A DNA stretch of 48,532 nucleotides from JAHFLF01 sp964560145 (GTDB lineage Bacteria; Patescibacteriota; Minisyncoccia; UBA6257; 1-14-0-10-44-23), in NCBI GenBank assembly GCA_964560145.1, contig CAZLKS010000002.1, positions 1 through 48,532 of the forward strand. Direction: 5' to 3'. The notes below the pieces were generated by a model. It did not search any database. It saw only the letters and a program-made list of their open reading frames with translations, and was not told where the DNA came from. A program made the translations under genes and the position numbers. Shown here one piece after another: positions 41,766 through 48,532 of the stretch (positions are counted from its first letter, which is position 1; each line of letters opens with the position of its first letter).

Positions 41766-42230
41766 TTATTCAAGCTTCACATGCACCTTCTTACCTCCCT
41801 GGTGGTGCAACTTCGGCATCGTTATACGCAAAACGCCGTTTTTGATGGTCGCCTCAGCTCGATCAGCGTCAATCTCCTCGGGAAGGATGAGCGAACGACT
41901 AAATCTGCCCCAATAGCACTCTTGAAAGAAATAGTCCTTGTCTTTAACGGTATGCTCACGATGCCTTTTACCACGAATAGTCACCGACTCATTCGTAATG
42001 TGAATATCCAAATCATCGCTGTTCACTCCCGCAATCGGAGCTTCAACAACAATGTTCGTCCCCCGCTCGTAGACATCGATAGCAAGCTGTCCATCCCGCT
42101 CATCAGTGAGCTCAGAAGCGTCTGCCCCACGCAATTCATCACTGGTGCCGTGCACGTGCGTTGCCAGTGGACCGCCGTCATCGGCGGATTCAGATAATTC
42201 TGCAAAAAACTGTTTTACATCGCTGTCCAT
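41766..42230 (-). CDS. Small heat-shock protein, Hsp20 family
   Basis: The product is 154 aa. The alpha-crystallin domain lies at about residues 46-150: LAIDVYERGTNIVVEAPI, VNSDDLDIHITNESVTIRGKR, YWGRFSRSLILPEEIDAD and the NGVLRITMPK strand. The short N-terminal arm is acidic, and the IxI-like C-terminal tail is replaced by KKVHVKLE. It holds unfolding proteins in the cytosol. It starts 15 nt after the PrsW-like gene and may share its transcript. Confidence 0.93.
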   Translation of the reverse strand: MDSDVKQFFAELSESADDGGPLATHVHGTSDELRGADASELTDERDGQLAIDVYERGTNIVVEAPIAGVNSDDLDIHITNESVTIRGKRHREHTVKDKDYFFQECYWGRFSRSLILPEEIDADRAEATIKNGVLRITMPKLHHQGGKKVHVKLE

Positions 42231-42245
42231 AGTAATAATGTCGTT

Positions 42246-42992
42246 TTAAATTAAATCATCGGGAGGCCCATTGAATATAATACCACCGGCCTTCTGTTCT
42301 TGTTCCTCTGCGCGCAACTCTTCGAAATCAACGAGCACGAAAAAAGCGATAGTAGCGACAAAAGCCAGTGCCCAACTCGCTGGACCTGTCGTTAGTATAA
42401 GGTAGTTGAATATGGAGTGCAATAAAACGGCGATAATTAATCCAGCAAGAATATGCAGCCAGAAATACCGCCGACGTACCCAACCGATTGCCCAGTGAAA
42501 ACCAATAATGCCAGCCGTTACACAATGCAGCAATGTTGCACCGAGAAACCGCAGCACGACAACTTCTAGAGATTTTGCACTCATGATTGCTCCATCAAGA
42601 CCGCCCTGATTAATCAATGAAGCGATGTTCTCAACAGCAGCGAAACCAAGTGCAACAGTAATCATATAAATCATTGCATCAATAGGCTCCTTAAATGAAG
42701 AGCGCCGACTGACCAAGAAGAAAACTGCAGCAAACTTTAACACCTCTTCAATCGCCGCCAAGATTGAAACACCATACATATCGTGCGATGAAATACCCCA
42801 GTCCGGCAGATATTTAAGTATTGTGACTTGTGCTAAAAGAGCAACGAAAGTAGTCACTGAACCGACCACAAAAGCGAAGATAATGTCTGGAATCGGCTCG
42901 GCGTGTTCACTCTCCTCAACGTCAAAAAAAATCAGCCAAATGATGCTGGGTAAGAGCCCGAGACCAAAAACTAAAGCATATTGAAGCAACAT
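42246..42992 (-). CDS. PrsW-family intramembrane protease
   Basis: The product is 248 aa with about eight helices. Family motifs: ILAAIEEVLKF (the EE pair), DAMIYMITVALGFAAVEN, TLLHCVTAGIIGFHWA and LLHSIFNYL, giving the Glu/His cluster expected of a PrsW (CPBP-like) metalloprotease. B. subtilis PrsW cuts an anti-sigma factor; the substrate here is unknown. The extended -10 of this gene overlaps the stop codon of valS. Confidence 0.88.
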   Translation of the reverse strand: MLLQYALVFGLGLLPSIIWLIFFDVEESEHAEPIPDIIFAFVVGSVTTFVALLAQVTILKYLPDWGISSHDMYGVSILAAIEEVLKFAAVFFLVSRRSSFKEPIDAMIYMITVALGFAAVENIASLINQGGLDGAIMSAKSLEVVVLRFLGATLLHCVTAGIIGFHWAIGWVRRRYFWLHILAGLIIAVLLHSIFNYLILTTGPASWALAFVATIAFFVLVDFEELRAEEQEQKAGGIIFNGPPDDLI

Positions 42993-43000
42993 ACCCTTTC

Positions 43001-43009
43001 ATTCTACCA
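43001..43009 (-). promoter_or_regulatory. Extended -10 of the prsW-like gene within the end of valS
   Basis: The minus strand reads TGGTAGAAT; TGG is the last sense codon and TAG the stop of valS. The ATG of the next gene is 8 nt on, as for csoR. Confidence 0.6.
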
Positions 43010-45808
43010 CTTCTCAACAATCAGCATCCTCTTCCCTTGCCACTCCGGCAACTTACTCCAAATCTCTTCGGTCACAAACGGCATAAATGGGTGAAGTGTC
43101 TTAAGTGAGCCCGTTAAAATATACCAGAGCATCGCCTGAGCACTTGCGCGAGTAGTAGGGTCAACCAACCGTGGCTTCGCCTCCTCAATGACTTTATCGG
43201 CGAAGGTGTGCCAGACGTAGTGATACATACCCTCGGCTGAGGCATGGAAGTTAAACGCCTCAATACCTGCGGTGCACTCCGCCTTAGCCTTTTCAAACTC
43301 GGCAACTGCTGCCTTGTCGGTTTCATTGGTTATCTCCCCTGCTGCATCTGGATTAAATCCATCAAAGTTCATCAGCACGAACCGGCTGATGTTCCAAATC
43401 TTGTTAGCAAAATTCTTATAACCACGCACTTTATCCTCCGAAAGCTTCTGGTCATTGCCAGCAGAGGTACCAATAATCAGCGACAAACGCGTGGCGTCTG
43501 CACCATACTTGTCAGCCAGTTCTAGCGGATCAAGAGCATTGCCCAGTGACTTACTCATCTTCTGCCCTTTAGCATCACGAACCAGCCCATGCAGGTATAC
43601 CTGCTTGAAAGGCACCTCGCCGAGCAGGAATCCACTCATGAGAATCATGCGTGCCACCCAGAAGAACAAAATATCATAGCCGGTCTCGAGCACCGCCGTT
43701 GGATGAAACTTACCCAAATCACTTTCGGGATTAATGCTTCCATCTGCCAACAAGGTAGGCTTGCCCTGAGCATCGCCGAAGGGCCAACCGAGCGTTGAGA
43801 ACGTCCAAAGTCCGGAACTGAACCAGGTGTCGAGAGTGTCCGGGTCCTGCTCAAACAAATCGCTGCCACACTTCGCACACTCGTGATGCACATCAAACGA
43901 AAGCACTGCACCATTCTTGACCGAATCTCGCGCAAGCATTTCGTCCGGCGTCAAACCATGAATGTTCTTGAGAACCGTTCGAAGAGTTCCAGCGTGTGTA
44001 ACTATCAATACATTCTTTGCATGATGGTCGCCCTTATACTTCTTGATTGCTTCCCAGGCTCGCTTCTCCACATCAGCATAACTCTCGCCATTTGGTGCTT
44101 TTTTATCATAGAAGAACAATCCGCCGTACAACGCATCAACATCGGTGTGCGGCACTCCTTCGGCGTCGCCGTAGTTACGCTCGCGTAGCGCTGCATCAAA
44201 AATTATCTTCTCTTTTGGAAAACCAATCTTCTCAGCGATAATCTCAGCAGTTTCACGCGTACGCTTTAAATCAGAAGAAATAATAATATCTATATTTTTC
44301 GCCTTAAGCTGATCCGCCGTAGCAGCCGCCTGTGCCCGGCCGTTCTCGTTGAGTCCCTCCTGTGCATGCCCGATAAAACGTTTCTGCACATTCCAATCAG
44401 TCTCGCCATGTCGAACGAAGAACCATCTACCCTTCACCTCTGGCAAAATTTTTGCTGCACCACAGCCGGCACAGTACCACACCGGAATCCGGTGTCCGTA
44501 CCAAATCTGTCGGCTAATACACCAATCTCGTAGGTTATTTATCCAGTGGAAGTAAACGGCATTAAATCGGTCTGGTGTAATTGAAATATCACCTCCCTGC
44601 ACCGCTGCCAGCATTAATTCCTTCAAGGTAACCTCACTACCCGAGGCGATACCCTTGATGTTGGAATGCGGAATCTTAAATTTTTTATTAACCGCCACAA
44701 ACCATTGCAGTTTCGGAAGTGGCTCAATAATACCACCCGTTCGTTCGGCGGTAGAAACATTCTGCTTAATCTTTTCTTCTTTAATCAAAAGCCCTTTGTC
44801 ACGAAGCCACTGTGCCACGAGTTCGCGTGCCTCGGTTGTTTTTTTGCCAACTAAAAGCGGACCAGCGAGCTCGGTCATCTTTGCGTACCCGTTAATTACC
44901 ACGCGGTCGGTCGGCAGATTATTCTTTTGTGCAATATCCCAGTCAGTCGTACTATGCGCCGGGGTCACACCAAGTGCGCCCGTGCCAAACTCTGGATCAA
45001 CTCCCTCGTCGCCTACCACGGCAATCGTAAGCGGAACGCCAGCGAAGTCAGCAATGGTAAACGTCTGGCCGATATACTGCTTCCACTTCCCTTCCGGATG
45101 TACGGCAATGGCTACGTCGCCCACTTTTGTTTCTAAGCGAGTCGTTGCAATTTCAATCGGACACTCCGGTCCGTACCGAAAGGTGTACAGCGTCGCCTCA
45201 CGCTCCTCATACACAATCTCGTCATCAGAAATAGTCGTCTGCCCTTTCGGATCCCAGTTTACGATGCGATGACCACGATAAATGAGTCCGGCCTCGTACA
45301 TCCGCTTAAACGCCTCGTGCACGGCTTTCGTGCGTGGTTCGTCTAACGTAAACGCCTCACGACTCCAATCCAGCGAGGCACCCATGCGCTTCATCTGATT
45401 AACAATAGTGTTGTGGCTTCGCGTTGCAAATTCATTCACGCGACGCAAAAGCTCCTCGCGACCTAAATCATACCGACTCTTGCCCTCTTTTTTGGAAATC
45501 TCTTTTTCAACTTTGGACTGCGTCGCAATAGCCGCGTGGTCGGTGCCTGGTAGCCAGAGCGTGGCGTCCCCCTTCATGCGATGATAACGAATTAAAATAT
45601 CCTGAATCGCGAGCATTGCAGCGTGACCCATGTGCAGAGTGCCAGTGACGTTGGGCGGAGGCAGAATAATAGCAAATGGCTTATGGCTTATGGCGGATGG
45701 CAAGTCACTAGAAGACTTGTCGGGATTAAAAAATCCGGACTCCTCCCACTTCTTATAGAGAGGCCCTTCGGCGTCTTTTGGTTCGTAGTTTTTAGGTAAT
45801 TCAGTCAT
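43004..45808 (-). CDS. valS: Valyl-tRNA synthetase with inserted histidine-phosphatase domain
   Basis: The product is 934 aa. ValRS core: NVTGTLHMGHA (HIGH type), the CP1 editing domain with ATTRLETKVGDVAIAVHP, ISRQIWYGHRIPVWYCAGCG, DTWFSSGLW, QKMSKSLGNALDP and a helical anticodon-binding domain. Between CAGCG (about residue 444) and HECAKCG (about 642), where normal enzymes have a short zinc loop, about 190 residues form a complete histidine phosphatase/phosphoglycerate-mutase domain: FVRHGETDWN (about 465), LKRTRETAEII, ERNYGDAEGV, and VLIVTHAGTLR. Both catalytic His, the flanking Arg and the acid appear intact. The C-terminal coiled coil is absent. It charges tRNA-Val; the phosphatase's substrate is unknown. 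Confidence 0.95.
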   Translation of the reverse strand: MTELPKNYEPKDAEGPLYKKWEESGFFNPDKSSSDLPSAISHKPFAIILPPPNVTGTLHMGHAAMLAIQDILIRYHRMKGDATLWLPGTDHAAIATQSKVEKEISKKEGKSRYDLGREELLRRVNEFATRSHNTIVNQMKRMGASLDWSREAFTLDEPRTKAVHEAFKRMYEAGLIYRGHRIVNWDPKGQTTISDDEIVYEEREATLYTFRYGPECPIEIATTRLETKVGDVAIAVHPEGKWKQYIGQTFTIADFAGVPLTIAVVGDEGVDPEFGTGALGVTPAHSTTDWDIAQKNNLPTDRVVINGYAKMTELAGPLLVGKKTTEARELVAQWLRDKGLLIKEEKIKQNVSTAERTGGIIEPLPKLQWFVAVNKKFKIPHSNIKGIASGSEVTLKELMLAAVQGGDISITPDRFNAVYFHWINNLRDWCISRQIWYGHRIPVWYCAGCGAAKILPEVKGRWFFVRHGETDWNVQKRFIGHAQEGLNENGRAQAAATADQLKAKNIDIIISSDLKRTRETAEIIAEKIGFPKEKIIFDAALRERNYGDAEGVPHTDVDALYGGLFFYDKKAPNGESYADVEKRAWEAIKKYKGDHHAKNVLIVTHAGTLRTVLKNIHGLTPDEMLARDSVKNGAVLSFDVHHECAKCGSDLFEQDPDTLDTWFSSGLWTFSTLGWPFGDAQGKPTLLADGSINPESDLGKFHPTAVLETGYDILFFWVARMILMSGFLLGEVPFKQVYLHGLVRDAKGQKMSKSLGNALDPLELADKYGADATRLSLIIGTSAGNDQKLSEDKVRGYKNFANKIWNISRFVLMNFDGFNPDAAGEITNETDKAAVAEFEKAKAECTAGIEAFNFHASAEGMYHYVWHTFADKVIEEAKPRLVDPTTRASAQAMLWYILTGSLKTLHPFMPFVTEEIWSKLPEWQGKRMLIVEKW

Positions 45809-45819
45809 GCGATAGATAG

Positions 45820-45825
45820 ATTCTA
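45820..45825 (-). promoter_or_regulatory. -10 box of valS
   Basis: The minus strand reads TAGAAT 11 nt before the ATG at 45808, leaving a leader of only about 4 nt and no room for a Shine-Dalgarno site. Confidence 0.5.
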
Positions 45826-45849
45826 GCGGAAAAAGTGTAACTCGGATAC

Positions 45850-45878
45850 TTGACAGATAAGCAAAATATATATAAGAT
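45850..45878 (+). promoter_or_regulatory. Promoter of the 45966 cassette
   Basis: TTGACA (45850-45855), exactly 17 nt, TAAGAT (45873-45878). Transcription should start near 45885, which excludes the in-frame ATG at 45879 as start codon. Confidence 0.7.
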
Positions 45879-45965
45879 ATGTTCCATCACTACCGTGAGA
45901 TGCCGATCAGACGGCTTAAGCAAATGCATCTGAAAAACGTGCCGGTTTGGCACACGAGGTCTCCC

Positions 45966-46751
45966 ATGATCGGTGAAACGAGTGGCGTCGCAAAGACCGT
46001 CTCGCCCCCCAACACGGGGAACGCACTCCTCATGATGAGCGGTCTCAAGCAGTTCGAGCTGGATCAGCTCGCTCTCGAGCTGAAGGATCCGAGCGCCAAG
46101 CACCGTCTGGGCCGCGTCGACGACGCGATTCGGACCGACCTGCTCTACCCCGAGGATGCAGATACGCAGGAGCTCCGGGCCATCATGGGGCTCAACTTCA
46201 TCGGCCGGCGCGAGATGGCGATGCTCACCAACCAGATGGGCGATCCGGTGATGGCGCGCAAGCCGCTCTACCCGAAGGCGCTCGTCCTCGCCCACAAGGA
46301 CGACCACCTCCTCATCTGCTTCCCGCGAATGTCGGGGGAGGAGCTGGAGAAGTACGTGGGGCCGCTGATGGCTCCCAACCAGGACCTCGCAGGCATCCTG
46401 GCGAAGGACGGAGGCTACGGCGTCTACAACGGATGGAAGCTCATCCGTAAGACGCCGATTCCGGGCTCGGCGAAGAAGACAGCCGAACAGCAGATCTCCA
46501 TGAAGGATGGCCTGCGATACGCAACTCCCTCCCTCACCCAGACGCTCTTCGTGATGGCGACGGTTCACAAGCTGAACCAAGGGCAGATGTTCGCGAAGCA
46601 GTTCGTGAGAGTCGGGCTCAACCATCGCGATGACGAATTCTACGCCGTCGGCTGGCCCACGCCGGCGGGAATCGAGGTCCGCCAGTTCTGGGCGGACGAC
46701 CGCAAGAACAACCTCTTCGCGACCGGCTTCTTTCACGAACCGTCTCGATAG
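45966..46751 (+). CDS. Unrecognised protein in a GC-rich cassette
   Basis: The product is 261 aa from the ATG at 45966, which has GAGGT 5 nt upstream; earlier in-frame ATGs (45879, 45900, 45924) lack a ribosome site and the first precedes the transcript. The leader of about 80 nt contains a GTGCC/GGCAC hairpin. The protein is soluble, mixed alpha/beta (ALVLAHKDDHLLICFPRM, EFYAVGWPTPAGIEVRQFW), with no known motif. GC-rich third positions contrast with valS and tsaD on either side. Confidence 0.75.
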   Translation: MIGETSGVAKTVSPPNTGNALLMMSGLKQFELDQLALELKDPSAKHRLGRVDDAIRTDLLYPEDADTQELRAIMGLNFIGRREMAMLTNQMGDPVMARKPLYPKALVLAHKDDHLLICFPRMSGEELEKYVGPLMAPNQDLAGILAKDGGYGVYNGWKLIRKTPIPGSAKKTAEQQISMKDGLRYATPSLTQTLFVMATVHKLNQGQMFAKQFVRVGLNHRDDEFYAVGWPTPAGIEVRQFWADDRKNNLFATGFFHEPSR

Positions 46752-46769
46752 AGAGAAAGTCGCAACAGT

Positions 46770-46808
46770 CGGCCGTGCCCCACCTGGGCCCGGTCGATTC
46801 GCTTTTTA
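46770..46808 (+). terminator. Terminator of the 45966 cassette
   Basis: CGGCCGTGCCC pairs with GGGCCCGGTCG (one mismatch) around a 5-nt loop, and a run of five T follows at about 46803. Confidence 0.75.
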
Positions 46809-47837
46809 TAACGTCATCGTGGAGTCAGCCTCCATTTTGTACTTCTTTTTACTGAGTTTAGCGAGGTAGGCAGCGGGGGCAATCATGGCGGCGTTGTCAG
46901 TGTTGTACTCGTTTGCCGGGGCGGTAAAGGCAATCCCCCACTTCTCACAATCGGCAGAGAGCTGACGACGAAGTTCTTTGTTGGCTGCCACGCCACCGCA
47001 AACGAAAACCGTCTGCGCACCAAATTCTTTGGCAGCACGCATTGTCTTTTTTACGAGCACGTCAATGACGGCCTGCTGGAAGCTCGCAGCTACATCGTTC
47101 TTATTAAACTTCTTGTGGTCACGGAGATAGTAAAGAACCGAGGTTTTAATACCAGAGAAACTGAATTCATAGCCTTTATCCTTCAGCATCGGGCGCGGAA
47201 AATCTATCGCCTTTGGGTTCCCCTTGAGCGCCAATTTTGAAATCTCCGGCCCTCCTGGGTATGGCAACTTGAGCATGCGCGCCACCTTATCAAAAGCCTC
47301 CCCTGCCGCATCGTCACGCGTCTCGCCAAGATTCGTCCACTTTGTATACGAAGTCATCTTTACTAAAATCGTATGCCCGCCACTAACCACGAGCCCAATT
47401 GCAGGAAACTGGAGCGGCGTATGGTCAGAGCTATTTGCCGTATTCAGCAGAACGCTGAACATGTGCCCCTCCATGTGATTAGCACCGAGAAGTGGCTTTT
47501 TGAGATCTTTGGCTAACTGCTCAGCAAACGTAATCCCCGCCCAGAGCGCCGGCTCGAGTCCCGGCCCCACCGTGACAGCGATAGCATCGATTTCTGACCA
47601 TAGGCCATTTGCTATAGGCCATTTGCCAAAAATCTTCGCGAACAATCGCGGAAGATTTTTAATGTGCTCACGCTTAGCAATATTCGGTACCACCCCACCC
47701 CATTCACGATGCAGTTCGATTTGAGAGTTCGTCAAAAGTTTCAAAACGTTAAAAGACGGCTTTTTTGCCGTGCCAGTGCACTCAACGAGTGCCAGCGATG
47801 TTTCATCGCAACTTGTTTCGATTGATAAGATTTTCAT
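46806..47837 (-). CDS. tsaD: tRNA threonylcarbamoyladenosine transferase TsaD
   Basis: The product is 343 aa from the ATG at 47837 (MKILSIETSCDETS); the open frame continues 55 codons upstream but overlaps the neighbouring cassette. Family motifs: ETSCDETSLALV, VGPGLEPALWAGITFAE, metal-binding HMEGH, VVSGGHTILV, VARMLKLPYPGGPEISK and FVCGGVAANKELR, and NAAMIAPAAYL at the end. It transfers the threonylcarbamoyl group to A37 of ANN-reading tRNAs. TsaB/C/E partners are not in the window. Confidence 0.96.
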   Translation of the reverse strand: MKILSIETSCDETSLALVECTGTAKKPSFNVLKLLTNSQIELHREWGGVVPNIAKREHIKNLPRLFAKIFGKWPIANGLWSEIDAIAVTVGPGLEPALWAGITFAEQLAKDLKKPLLGANHMEGHMFSVLLNTANSSDHTPLQFPAIGLVVSGGHTILVKMTSYTKWTNLGETRDDAAGEAFDKVARMLKLPYPGGPEISKLALKGNPKAIDFPRPMLKDKGYEFSFSGIKTSVLYYLRDHKKFNKNDVAASFQQAVIDVLVKKTMRAAKEFGAQTVFVCGGVAANKELRRQLSADCEKWGIAFTAPANEYNTDNAAMIAPAAYLAKLSKKKYKMEADSTMTL

Positions 47838-47854
47838 ATATATCAATACTCTTT

Positions 47855-47881
47855 CGGGTACCATGCAGTGCACGGTACCCG
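47855..47881 (-). terminator. Palindromic hairpin after the 48324 cassette
   Basis: A 13-bp near-perfect stem (one G-T pair) centred on GCACTGC lies 6 nt after the stop of the 48324 gene and before tsaD. It lacks a T run but is in terminator position. Confidence 0.55.
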
Positions 47882-47886
47882 AGAAG

Positions 47887-48324
47887 TTAGCTTTCGATTT
47901 GCAAGGCACAACGCGCCGCCTCAAGACGGCGTCCACACTGTGCCGCACGCTCTGCGTAGTCGGGATTGGCCCCGATGTCAGCAAGCGTACGCTGCATCTC
48001 AACGAGATACCCGCGAATACCCTTTAGCCTCACCTCCTTGTTCGGCAAAAGCAGGAGCTCGTCGAGATCGTCGCGATCCTCGAGCGGAAGACTCGCTAGC
48101 AACTGAACGCGCGCAATCTCATTTCGCACCATCGCGAGCCACTGCTGTCGATTCTGCTCGACGACCACGAGAGCTGCCAGGTACGCATCGCCAGTCGTAG
48201 CGAGTTGCGAAGCAGGCGCCTTCCCTCGCATGGAGCAATAGAGCTGCCGAGCGACATCGAGCCGTGCAGCATCGAGCACGTCTCGAGTGCAGAACCTATT
48301 CTCGTCGCTTTCGGTGATGGCCAC
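47887..48324 (-). CDS. Unrecognised helical protein in a GC-rich cassette
   Basis: The product is 145 aa from a GTG with GGAGGT 5 nt upstream. Almost wholly helical, Arg/Leu/Ala-rich (DVLDAARLDVARQLYCSMRG, AALVVVEQNRQQWLAMVRNEIARV, RDDLDELLLLPNKEVRLKGIRGYLVEM), with likely coiled-coil segments and four Cys. No family recognised. It sits upstream of tsaD in the same direction but has its own promoter and hairpin. Confidence 0.75.
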   Translation of the reverse strand: MAITESDENRFCTRDVLDAARLDVARQLYCSMRGKAPASQLATTGDAYLAALVVVEQNRQQWLAMVRNEIARVQLLASLPLEDRDDLDELLLLPNKEVRLKGIRGYLVEMQRTLADIGANPDYAERAAQCGRRLEAARCALQIES

Positions 48325-48364
48325 GAGGCACCTCCGTTTTACCCCACTGATTGTCAGCCCTTAT

Positions 48365-48393
48365 ACCCTACTGATTATTCGCTCGCCCGTCAA
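48365..48393 (-). promoter_or_regulatory. Promoter of the 48324 cassette
   Basis: The minus strand reads TTGACG (48393-48388), exactly 17 nt, TAGGGT (48370-48365); a weak -10. The leader is about 30 nt and carries GGAGGT. Confidence 0.45.
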
Positions 48394-48432
48394 TTGACCT
48401 CCCCCGAAAGGAGAGAAGAAAGAAAATCCTCC

Positions 48433-48453
48433 ATTTACCTATTCGTACGAATA
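48433..48453. promoter_or_regulatory. Second copy of the TATTCGTACGAATA palindrome
   Basis: 21 nt here are identical to part of the 36-bp palindrome at 27920-27955, including the whole 14-bp core (48440-48453). It lies about 40 nt upstream of the -35 of the 48324 cassette. Confidence 0.6.
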
Positions 48454-48477
48454 AGCCAATAAGAACACATAAAAAGC

Positions 48478-48505
48478 AAAAGGTTCGCCGTTTGGCGAAC
48501 CTTTT
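48478..48505. terminator. Bidirectional terminator
   Basis: AAAAGGTTCGCC-GTTT-GGCGAACCTTTT, a perfect 12-bp stem. It most likely ends the gene entering from the right edge on the minus strand. Confidence 0.85.
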
Positions 48506-48514
48506 GTAACTTCT

Positions 48515-48532
48515 TTAACGCTTGGCCCACTG
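48515..48532 (-). CDS. Possible C-terminal end of a gene from the right edge
   Basis: The minus strand reads five codons (QWAKR) and a TAA stop 10 nt before the terminator at 48505. Only the position supports it; the product cannot be told. Confidence 0.35.
   Translation of the reverse strand, partial: QWAKR

Noticed and set aside
45879..45965. Upstream ATGs for the 45966 gene
   Set aside because: The first ATG lies before the predicted transcription start, and none has a ribosome site.
45801..46736. 311-codon minus-strand frame opposite the 45966 cassette
   Set aside because: Arg/Glu/His-rich shadow of a GC-rich gene; the plus frame has promoter, SD site and terminator.
47838..48002. N-terminal extension of TsaD
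   Set aside because: The family starts at MKILSIETSCDETS; the extension runs through a hairpin and the neighbouring gene.

Overview
The window looks like a stretch of a Patescibacteria (CPR) genome, most likely Parcubacteria-like. Supporting points: a short IF-2 (482 aa) lacking the long N-terminal region, surface proteins built from LamG and fibronectin modules, a DUF2339 membrane protein, tRNAs without encoded CCA, many small lineage-specific membrane proteins, and no biosynthetic pathway genes. No rRNA, CRISPR array, transposase or integrase was seen. The placement is an inference from gene content.

Layout. 1-1.2 kb: 3' part of a LamG surface protein. 1.4-1.6 kb: tRNA-Arg(GCG) with partial copies of its 3' end. 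2.2-4.2 kb: an ATP-grasp ligase and a VanX-type D-Ala-D-Ala dipeptidase. 4.3-9.0 kb: a copper operon (CsoR repressor, DUF305 protein, CopA ATPase, HMA/UreH-like membrane protein, cupredoxin) under a textbook CsoR operator. 9.1-11.2 kb: MazG-like and Ung from one divergent promoter region, a membrane protein and DUF1697. 11.3-13.0 kb: DrrAB-type ABC exporter. 13.1-21.8 kb: an operon of a giant LamG/FN3 exported protein, a response regulator and a MacB-type ABC ATPase and permease. 22.0-22.2 kb: two tRNA-Ser genes. 22.3-24.6 kb: an LPNTG-anchored DUF3494 adhesin and its sortase. 25.6-28.5 kb: a HEEQH protein and small proteins. 29.3-31.9 kb: infB, a four-helix-bundle protein, rbfA, tRNA-Cys, tRNA-Leu. 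31.9-39.0 kb: envelope proteins, an AlaX-type editing protein, a tandem-repeat protein, a DUF2339 pair and a 3D-domain protein. 41.7-45.8 kb: Hsp20, PrsW-like protease and a valyl-tRNA synthetase with a histidine-phosphatase domain inserted in its core. 46.8-47.8 kb: tsaD.

Two gene styles are mixed. Most genes have moderate GC, and many begin at an ATG only 5-8 nt after an (extended) -10 box, i.e. probably leaderless. Five isolated transcription units (24.6-25.6, 28.6-29.2, 39.2-41.8, 45.85-46.8 and 47.9-48.4 kb) are visibly GC-richer. Each has its own promoter, a leader with a strong Shine-Dalgarno site, often a GTG start, and a GC-rich hairpin at its end. One encodes a DEAH helicase; the other four encode proteins I do not recognise. 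This scattered cassette-like set, the phosphatase-bearing ValRS and the widespread leaderless signals are the most unusual things here.
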